A stretch of 33,807 bases of DNA from Bacteroides acidifaciens (lineage in GTDB: Bacteria; Bacteroidota; Bacteroidia; Bacteroidales; Bacteroidaceae). The notes below the pieces were generated by a model. That model was given only the letters and a program-made list of their open reading frames with translations, was not told where the DNA came from and searched no databases. Below are positions 13,585 through 18,752 of this stretch, piece after piece (within the stretch, counting starts at the first letter, position 1; each line of letters opens with the position of its first letter). The stretch lies in NCBI RefSeq assembly GCF_024623065.1, contig NZ_JANJZR010000049.1, positions 1 to 33,807 on the forward strand. Reading direction: 5' to 3'. The position numbers were made by a program, and so were the translations under genes.

Positions 13585-13605
13585 TACTTCATAAAATTTG
13601 TAGTA
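13585..13605. promoter_or_regulatory. Operator O2 (TACTTC-N9-GTAGTA)
   Basis: Second copy of the 21-bp site, one mismatch from perfect symmetry, 29 bp from O1 centre to centre, just upstream of the leftward early promoter. The spacing of nearly three helical turns would suit cooperative binding of two repressor dimers. Confidence 0.55.
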
Positions 13606-13783
13606 TTTCGTATGTTATAAAACATATTTTAATGTAAGTTGCTGGTTTATAAAATGTTATACAAGTGAGGCTTGCGTAAAAAGAAAGCTTTCTGAAAAAA
13701 AAGTAATGTCGTTCTATTAGTATTGTAATAATTGAAGAAGTAAAAGACGATCTCATTCGGTAAGGTGCTGGATTGCTGCATAG

Positions 13784-13927
13784 TTAGCCCTTAGACGGTT
13801 TCCCGTTTTTGCTATATGCAGCATAAGAAATGTCTCGTTCGTATAAGTACGCCGTTCTTAGCTGGCCGGGCATTAACAAGTTACCCGACTTCCCGGATTT
13901 TTCGCTTACTTGTAGCTGTGCAGGCAT
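13784..13927 (-). CDS. Possible small protein in the GC-rich regulatory region
   Basis: A 47-codon minus-strand frame from the ATG at 13927 to the TAA at 13784: MPAQLQVSEKSGKSGNLLMP then GQLRTAYLYERDISYAAYSK. Composition is protein-like, and the local GC content exceeds the flanks. No promoter was found for it and it overlaps an IR (GCTGCATA at about 13775 / TATGCAGC at about 13816). The opposite strand is also open (13830..14063), so one of the two may be real or the region may be RNA. Confidence 0.3.
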   Translation of the reverse strand: MPAQLQVSEKSGKSGNLLMPGQLRTAYLYERDISYAAYSKNGKPSKG

Positions 13928-14039
13928 CCCGGTTTCGTTTGCCTCTCAATATCGCACGCCCTTCGCAGTATTGAGTTGTAAGAGTGTAACCCTCTGTCTC
14001 TCCGCTATGCGGCCTACCGCCGATTACACAATGTGGAGA

Positions 14040-14140
14040 AAAAGAAAATCCGCAAATAGGTAGCAGCTATTTACGGATTTCTATATATAAACTCCAAATA
14101 GGATGTTTAATCAATTTATGTGGTAATACTGCTACTATTA
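14040..14140 (-). ncRNA. Predicted short repressor-controlled RNA
   Basis: A leftward promoter at 14147..14154 and the terminator at 14047..14079 define an RNA of about 100 nt with no good open reading frame. The segment near its 5' end, GTAGCAG (14135..14129), is exactly complementary to CTGCTAC in the terminator loop (14066..14060), which would allow a kissing or pseudoknot contact. Its origin is antisense to the leader of the repressor gene, so it may tune repressor expression (inference). Confidence 0.4.
14047..14079 (-). terminator. Intrinsic terminator for the short leftward transcript
   Basis: On the minus strand AATCCGTAAATA (14079..14068) pairs with TATTTGCGGATT (14058..14047), 12 bp with one G-U, 9-nt loop, followed by TTCTTTTTC. 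On the plus strand the helix has an A-C mismatch and no U-run, so it is directed leftward. Confidence 0.65.
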
Positions 14141-14146
14141 CGGATG

Positions 14147-14154
14147 CAAATATA
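14147..14154 (-). promoter_or_regulatory. -7 box of a second leftward promoter
   Basis: TATATTTG on the minus strand, identical to the -7 box of the early promoter and placed the same way relative to an operator. A -33 box is weak: CTTG at 14179..14176, with 21-nt spacing. Transcription would start near 14140. Confidence 0.5.
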
Positions 14155-14173
14155 CTACTTAATTTACGAAGTA
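14153..14173. promoter_or_regulatory. Operator O3 (TACTAC-N9-GAAGTA)
   Basis: Third copy of the 21-bp site. It overlaps the -7 box of the second leftward promoter and ends on the first base of the repressor ATG (14173), so bound repressor would block both that promoter and its own gene (autoregulation). Confidence 0.55.
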
Positions 14174-14943
14174 TGCAAGAAGTTGACGATAAAAAATTGA
14201 GTGATCTCTCAAAAAGGTTTTTGCAAGCAATTTCATATTGTGGTTTGAGTGGGTATAAATTGAAGAAAGACAATATTATATCCAGTGAATCAACTCTTAC
14301 CAGTATAAAAAAAGGGATTCAGTTACCAAGTAAAAAAACAATTGATGCTTTTTGTGAGAAGTATGATGTGAGCAGGGCATGGCTATATACTGGAGAAGGT
14401 TTGTTTGCAAAGACTCCATCAGGACAGATAGAACCTTCGGAGAAGGATATTAGGGATGCTCTGAAAAATGCGAGAATGCAATCAGACTCTACGATTAGTA
14501 AAGTAGCTCCTTATCTTCAAGATATTCTTGTAAAAGTAAAATATGTTCCGATAGATGCTGCGGCTTCATTTGTCGAAAGCTTATATAACACAGCTTATGA
14601 AATTGATTCTTATGGTGTCATGCCGGAAGAAGGTGAAGTGCTTGATGATTCTTATATGGTCTTTCAGGTACGTGGTGACAGCATGGAGCCAACTATACCG
14701 GACGGAGCTAAAATTCTTGCTCGCAAAATAGAAGAAGGTTTGTGGGAAAGCGCGTCAGGAGTTGTGAGTATTGTGTATGGGAAAACACTTTCAGTCAAGC
14801 GGATATTGAAAAACAGTCTTTTCTTGGATAATGTGCTGACTTTAAAGGCTGATAACCCCAAGCATGGCCAGTTAGATGTCGAGAGAAGAGAAATAAGGGG
14901 GATGTGGCAAGCATTACGCATAATAAGTCAAAAGATTATTTGA
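14173..14943 (+). CDS. Prophage repressor, CI/LexA-like (XRE HTH plus S24 peptidase)
   Basis: A 256-residue protein. Residues about 10-75 form a CI-type HTH with the DNA-contact region SESTLTSIKKGIQLPSKKTI and the tail KYDVSRAWLYTGEG seen in Bacteroides phage repressors. Residues about 155-250 are the LexA/S24 dimerisation-autoproteolysis domain: FQVRGDSMEPTIPDG carries the nucleophile Ser170, and TLSVKRIL the general base Lys209. It keeps the prophage silent and should be inactivated by RecA during DNA damage; the exact cleavage site is unclear. It is the only large plus-strand gene of the prophage, divergent from the early operon, and starts inside operator O3. A second regulator follows 1 bp after its stop. 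Confidence 0.92.
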   Translation: MQEVDDKKLSDLSKRFLQAISYCGLSGYKLKKDNIISSESTLTSIKKGIQLPSKKTIDAFCEKYDVSRAWLYTGEGLFAKTPSGQIEPSEKDIRDALKNARMQSDSTISKVAPYLQDILVKVKYVPIDAAASFVESLYNTAYEIDSYGVMPEEGEVLDDSYMVFQVRGDSMEPTIPDGAKILARKIEEGLWESASGVVSIVYGKTLSVKRILKNSLFLDNVLTLKADNPKHGQLDVERREIRGMWQALRIISQKII

Positions 14944-14944
14944 T

Positions 14945-15283
14945 ATGGAAGAAAGGGCTATTGACAGATTACGAAAATTTGCAAGGTATGCACGTGATAA
15001 GGGAGTTGTCAAAGGTGAGAACTCGTTTGAGGCTTATTGTGAATTATCAAATAGATACATTTATAATTCCATAAGGAACGGGAAGGGGGCTATTGGAACT
15101 GATATAATAGCTCGTATTGTGGATAAGTTCCCGGAATTGAATGTGAAGTGGCTTTGTACTGGCAAAGGGAATATGATTGAGACGGATATTGATGCGAATG
15201 TCAATTATAAAGCGGCTTATGAGGGTGCAATGATGCAAATAGAAGCTTTGCATAAAATTATAGAAGAAAATAAGCGGAGATGA
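14945..15283 (+). CDS. Small HTH regulator co-transcribed with the repressor
   Basis: A 112-residue protein. Residues about 20-75 look like a divergent XRE-type HTH (ENSFEAYCELSNRYIYNSIR, then KFPELNVKWLCTGKGNM, the phrase that ends the HTH domain in many Bacteroides phage repressors). The C-terminus is a helix (YEGAMMQIEALHKIIEENKRR) likely used for dimerisation. There is no S24 domain, so it cannot self-cleave. It begins 1 bp after the repressor stop and is probably part of the same transcript; it may act as a co-repressor or antagonist. It could also be host-derived, but the spacing argues for the prophage. Confidence 0.75.
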   Translation: MEERAIDRLRKFARYARDKGVVKGENSFEAYCELSNRYIYNSIRNGKGAIGTDIIARIVDKFPELNVKWLCTGKGNMIETDIDANVNYKAAYEGAMMQIEALHKIIEENKRR

Positions 15284-15385
15284 TATAAATATGATACCAT
15301 TAATATATTTTTAACAAGTATTTTGCTGATTATCAGTATAATAGTAAAATGTGTTAGTTCCGTACGCACCGCAAAGGAGAATTAG

Positions 15386-15434
15386 GAACATAAAAAAGCA
15401 CTGATATTCAATATATCAGTGCTTTTTTATGTTC
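15386..15434. terminator. Long bidirectional terminator
   Basis: A perfect 22-bp hairpin (GAACATAAAAAAGCACTGATAT and its complement) with a 5-nt loop. A6 and T6 runs inside the arms make it usable in both directions. It ends the repressor operon and may mark the prophage edge. Confidence 0.8.
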
Positions 15435-15727
15435 TTACCTTTGCTACACTTTAAAAAAATAGTGTGCATAATGTGCGACCAACTATTAGTAACCCGTGCG
15501 ACCAATCCATGTGTAACATTCATGTGTTCTAACCACCTGAAATAATGAATGTTATATATAGGTTACTTTTTAAATTTTGTACCTTTACTTTTCGTGTCTC
15601 CGACACATAACATTCAGTTTCAAATTTGAATTCATAAGAACGTTTGATTTACTAAGAGCCTGTTCAAATTCTGCTCAATACTATTGTGAGAATTGTTTTC
15701 GAGTATCTTTTTCTGTTTTTATGAGAA

Positions 15728-15815
15728 GAAGGCTCCGGAGGGTTCTCGTCCGGACGTTAAATCTTGGTTAACGTACTGCTAAAAAAACAAAAAACAATCT
15801 CCCTCCAGAGCCTTC
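15728..15815. repeat. 15-bp inverted repeat with one mismatch
   Basis: GAAGGCTCCGGAGGG (15728..15742) is the reverse complement of CCCTCCAGAGCCTTC (15801..15815) apart from one position. The arms are 58 bp apart. It could be a small non-coding mobile element or a recombination site remnant; no flanking duplication is evident. Confidence 0.5.
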
Positions 15816-15870
15816 CCGAAGATGCTGTTTTTTTGTCTTTCCACTGCTTTTCCGCTGCTTTTTCGTCACT

Positions 15871-15925
15871 TCTCCGTATCACCTCCGTATCACCTCCGTT
15901 TCAAGTCCGTTTCACCTCCGTTCTA
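15871..15925. repeat. Tandem repeat, five 11-bp units
   Basis: Five consecutive 11-bp units of the form CCTCCGTWTCA, diverging slightly in the first, fourth and fifth. Short CTCCGT-type tandem repeats of this look are familiar in Bacteroides intergenic DNA. No role is known. Confidence 0.7.
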
Positions 15926-16335
15926 AAATTGAATAAATATTTACTTAATATCCGTGAAGAAACGAAAATGAATGCTTCATGAAGCGAGGATGAAGCGGAA
16001 TTTGATCCTTTATTGTTAAAACATGTAAATCTATAGATAACTTGTTGCGCTTTTAAAAATGCGGACAAACGCCCTTTGGCCGCGTTCGCATTCGTTAACA
16101 GAACGGGGCGCCTGTAAGAAAACTTTCTCCCGTCGGTGATTGTTGACAGCATTGAAGCATGATTGCAGTGCGATTGCACCCATTCGGCCAAGAACGGCAT
16201 AGAATGGAAATACAACAAACGTCGGTCCGATATAAGCCTGCACTATTCTGATTCCAAAAATATCGCCCTATAGAGATTATATCATGAAAAACAAATGTTT
16301 TAGGAGCAAGAATGACGAATCTGATATTTTTTCCT

Positions 16336-16343
16336 TATTTTTG
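16336..16343 (+). promoter_or_regulatory. -7 box of the GNAT/IbrA/IbrB operon
   Basis: TATTTTTG matches TAnnTTTG, 20 bp before the chosen ATG at 16364, giving a very short leader. No TTTG -33 box lies at the usual distance. Confidence 0.4.
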
Positions 16344-16363
16344 TGTGTCCATTCTTGAATGAT

Positions 16364-16771
16364 ATGATACAGATAATACGATTAAAAGGAAAAGACAAAC
16401 AGTTATACCGGCTCCTGGCACCGATGGTGATGGATCCTGAAGTAATACGTGCCAACAATAATTTCCCTTTCAAGACCGGCGAGGAGTATGTGTGGTTTAT
16501 TGCGCTGAGAGATAAAGAAGTGGTAGGCTTCATTCCGGTGGAGCAAAAAAGCCGGAAGAAAGCCGTAATCAATAATTATTATATAAAGGCAGAAGGAGCC
16601 GGACGGGAGGAAATCCTGTCGCAGTTGTTACCTGCCATCATCAAGGAATTCGGCCCTGAGAACTGGTTGCTTAATTCGGTCACATTGATGCAAGACAAAG
16701 AGATATTCGAGAAGTTTGAATTTATATCCATGGATAAGAAGTGGACAAGATATGTTAAAATGTATAGATAA
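16364..16771 (+). CDS. GNAT-like acetyltransferase domain protein
   Basis: 135 residues from the ATG at 16364 (MIQIIRLKGKDKQLYRLLAP); a GTG at 16343 could add seven residues but lies on the promoter box. The pattern is that of a small, diverged GNAT fold: EEYVWFIALRDKEVVGFIPV (beta strands 2-4), VINNYYIKAEGAGREEILSQ with an abbreviated CoA-loop region (AEGAGR), and a C-terminal strand pair (ISMDKKWTRYVKM). It starts a three-gene operon and is followed after 3 bp by the PAPS-reductase-like gene. The acceptor substrate is unknown; it may modify a product or partner of the IbrA-like enzyme. Confidence 0.7.
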   Translation: MIQIIRLKGKDKQLYRLLAPMVMDPEVIRANNNFPFKTGEEYVWFIALRDKEVVGFIPVEQKSRKKAVINNYYIKAEGAGREEILSQLLPAIIKEFGPENWLLNSVTLMQDKEIFEKFEFISMDKKWTRYVKMYR

Positions 16772-16774
16772 TAT

Positions 16775-18079
16775 ATGGGCAAAAAGAAGGCTACGGGCAC
16801 AAAAAATGTATATGAACTGGCACAAGAGCGACTAAAGGTTATATTTAATGAGTTTGATAATATCTATGTATCTTTCTCCGGTGGCAAGGATAGTGGAGTA
16901 TTGTTGAACATGTGCATTGACTATATCCGGAAGAATAACTTGAAAAGACGTATCGGAGTCTTTCATATGGATTACGAAATTCAATATAAGATGACCATTG
17001 ATTATGTAGACCGGATTCTGGAAGCTAATAAGGATATTCTGGATGTGTACCGTGTGTGTATTCCTTTCCGCGTATCTACATGTACATCTATGTACCAATC
17101 ATTCTGGCGTCCTTGGGAAGACAGCAAGAAGAATATATGGGTGCGCTCCATGCCCCAAAAGGCAATGACCAAGGATGACTTTCCTTTTTATAACACAACA
17201 ATGTGGGATTATGAGTTTCAGATGCGATTTGCGCAATGGATACATAATAAGAATGACGCAGTGCGGACTTGCTGCCTGATTGGGATTCGCACGCAGGAAA
17301 GTTTCAACCGGTGGCGGTGTATCTACATGAGCCGTAAGTTTCAAATGTATCATAAGTACAAGTGGACATCGAAAGTGGGGAACGACATTTATAATGCCTA
17401 TCCTATCTACGACTGGAAGACGACGGATGTATGGACGGCCAACGGAAAGTTCCAATGGGATTATAATACGCTGTATGACCTTTATTATCGTGCGGGTGTC
17501 AATCTGGAACGGCAACGTGTGGCGAGTCCCTTTATTAACGAAGCTCAGGAGAGCCTTCAGCTCTATCGCGTGCTCGATCCCAATACATGGGGCAAGATGA
17601 TAGGACGGGTGAACGGTGTCAACTTTACCGGAATGTATGGCGGTACCCATGCCATGGGATGGCAATCGGTGAAACTGCCCGAAGGGTATACATGGCGTGA
17701 GTTTATGTACTTCCTGTTGTCTACCTTGCCGGAGCGGGCACGGAAGAATTATCTTCGGAAGTTGTCGGTGAGCGTAAATTTCTGGCGGACGAAAGGGGGC
17801 TGTCTGAGTGAAGCCACCATCAAGAAACTGATTGATGCCAAAGTGCCGATTATTGTCATGGACAACAGTAACTATAAGACGTTGAAGAAGCCGGTGCGCA
17901 TGGAATACCAGGATGATATTGATATACCGGAGTTTAGGGAGATACCTACCTATAAGCGAATGTGCATCTGTATCATCAAGAACGACCATGCCTGCAAGTA
18001 TATGGGATTCTCGCCGACGAAGGAAGAGATGAGTAAGAGAAGTCAAATAATGGAACAATATAGAATCATAGTATCATGA
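16775..18079 (+). CDS. IbrA-like PAPS-reductase/ATP-pyrophosphatase protein (DUF3440)
   Basis: A 434-residue protein. The PP-loop SFSGGKDSG at residues 33-41 binds the ATP/PAPS pyrophosphate, as in PAPS reductases and tRNA-thiolation enzymes. Next come IGVFHMDYEIQYKMTIDYVD, IRTQESFNRWRC, YPIYDWKTTDVW and a long C-terminal DUF3440 region with CICIIKNDHACKYMGFSP. This is the layout of IbrA of Escherichia coli, which works with IbrB in regulating surface-protein (Eib) expression; it is not an assimilatory sulfate reductase. It is followed by the IbrB-like gene with an ATGA overlap. The biochemical reaction is unknown. Orientation and terminator position place it in host DNA next to the prophage. 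Confidence 0.88.
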   Translation: MGKKKATGTKNVYELAQERLKVIFNEFDNIYVSFSGGKDSGVLLNMCIDYIRKNNLKRRIGVFHMDYEIQYKMTIDYVDRILEANKDILDVYRVCIPFRVSTCTSMYQSFWRPWEDSKKNIWVRSMPQKAMTKDDFPFYNTTMWDYEFQMRFAQWIHNKNDAVRTCCLIGIRTQESFNRWRCIYMSRKFQMYHKYKWTSKVGNDIYNAYPIYDWKTTDVWTANGKFQWDYNTLYDLYYRAGVNLERQRVASPFINEAQESLQLYRVLDPNTWGKMIGRVNGVNFTGMYGGTHAMGWQSVKLPEGYTWREFMYFLLSTLPERARKNYLRKLSVSVNFWRTKGGCLSEATIKKLIDAKVPIIVMDNSNYKTLKKPVRMEYQDDIDIPEFREIPTYKRMCICIIKNDHACKYMGFSPTKEEMSKRSQIMEQYRIIVS

Positions 18080-18618
18080 GTGTAGATAAAAGCCCTGTTT
18101 ACGAGGTAAAAGCGGTGCCCGTAGAGAAAGTACATGCAAACGATTATAATCCGAATGTCGTAGCACCGCCTGAAATGAAGTTGCTCGAACTTTCCATTTG
18201 GGAAGATGGCTTTACGATGCCATGTGTGTGTTATTACAACAAAGAAGAAGATAACTATATTCTGGTGGACGGTTATCACCGTTATACTGTACTGAAAACG
18301 TCGCAACGTATCTATAAACGCGAGAACGGACTGCTTCCGGTTGTAGTGATAGATAAAGACTTGTCGAACCGTATGAGCTCGACGATACGGCACAATCGTG
18401 CCCGTGGGATGCACAACATTGAATTGATGTGTAATATTGTAGCGGAACTCGATAGGGCAGGTATGTCCGACCAGTGGATTATGAAAAATATCGGTATGGA
18501 CCGTGACGAATTGTTACGTCTGAAACAAATTTCGGGTTTGGCGGATCTCTTTGCCAACCGGGAATTCAGCATTCCTGACGAAGTTGCGCCTACAGAAACA
18601 GAACGCAAGGTGTTATAA
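18076..18618 (+). CDS. IbrB-like ParB-fold protein
   Basis: A 180-residue protein with the ParB/Srx N-terminal nuclease-like fold: VEKVHANDYNPNVVAPPEMK (box I region), then VDGYHRYTVL at residues 64-73 and STIRHNRARG at residues 102-111 (the arginine-rich phosphate-binding box II). A short helical HTH-like part follows (MSDQWIMKNIGMDRDELLRLKQISGL). It matches IbrB, the constant partner of IbrA, and is translationally coupled to it. ParB-fold proteins of this type bind CTP or ATP and may phosphorylate or bind DNA, so kinase-like, nuclease or DNA-binding activity are all open. Confidence 0.87.
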   Translation: MSVDKSPVYEVKAVPVEKVHANDYNPNVVAPPEMKLLELSIWEDGFTMPCVCYYNKEEDNYILVDGYHRYTVLKTSQRIYKRENGLLPVVVIDKDLSNRMSSTIRHNRARGMHNIELMCNIVAELDRAGMSDQWIMKNIGMDRDELLRLKQISGLADLFANREFSIPDEVAPTETERKVL

Positions 18619-18647
18619 TCTGATGGCTATATATACAGTATTCAGAC

Positions 18648-18745
18648 ATTTTGGCATTCAGGCACAGATTACACGAATTACACGGTTTATAAGATAATTG
18701 GAAAAACGTGAAATACGTGTAATCCGTGCCCAAATTGTATTCTGA
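18648..18745. repeat. Intergenic inverted repeat between convergent genes
   Basis: GGCACAGATTACACG (18661..18675) pairs with CGTGTAATCCGTGCC (18716..18730) with one mismatch, flanked by TTCAGA/TCTGAA. The 'GGCAC-GATTACACG' sequence is a familiar Bacteroides intergenic repeat and probably acts as a two-way terminator between the IbrB-like and AddB-like genes. Confidence 0.6.
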
Positions 18746-18752
18746 AAATGAT

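Larger units (their letters stand above)
1..15434. mobile_element. Prophage, early/recombination/regulatory segment (incomplete)
   Basis: About 25 small, densely packed minus-strand genes, many with ATGA or TAATG overlaps, diverge from a CI/LexA-like repressor on the plus strand. RecT, a RecE-like exonuclease, a RuvC-like resolvase, a phage-type C5 methyltransferase, HU and an excisionase-like HTH protein make the phage assignment firm. No integrase, terminase, portal, capsid or tail gene is present, so the rest lies left of the window or is lost. Both ends are uncertain: the left edge cuts a PAPS-reductase-like gene, and the right limit lies between the second repressor-like gene (ends 15283) and the GNAT operon (16364). 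I placed it at the end of the large hairpin. Confidence 0.8.
15435..16335. other. Gene-poor junction region, possible attachment site
   Basis: No supported gene in about 900 bp. The left part has a direct repeat GTGCGACCAA (15473..15482 and 15496..15505) and an inverted repeat AACATTCAT/ATGAATGTT (15515..15523 with 15545..15553), plus a third AACATTCA near 15608. Repeats of this kind suit arm-type sites of a tyrosine recombinase near an attachment site, but no integrase is in the window and no second core copy can be compared. Open frames here (for example 15901..16218, minus) do not look like protein. Confidence 0.4.

Noticed and set aside
13830..14063. Plus-strand 77-codon frame
   Set aside because: Cys/Ser/Pro-rich, antisense to the more protein-like 47-codon frame, no start signal.
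15901..16243. Minus-strand frames in the junction region
   Set aside because: Overlap the tandem repeat and show no family resemblance; taken as chance.
16343..16363. GTG start for the GNAT-like gene
   Set aside because: It coincides with the end of the promoter -7 box; the ATG at 16364 fits better.
17099..18058. Long minus-strand frame (319 codons) opposite the IbrA-like gene
   Set aside because: His/Pro/Ile-rich shadow frame; the plus strand carries the PP-loop motif and conserved domains.
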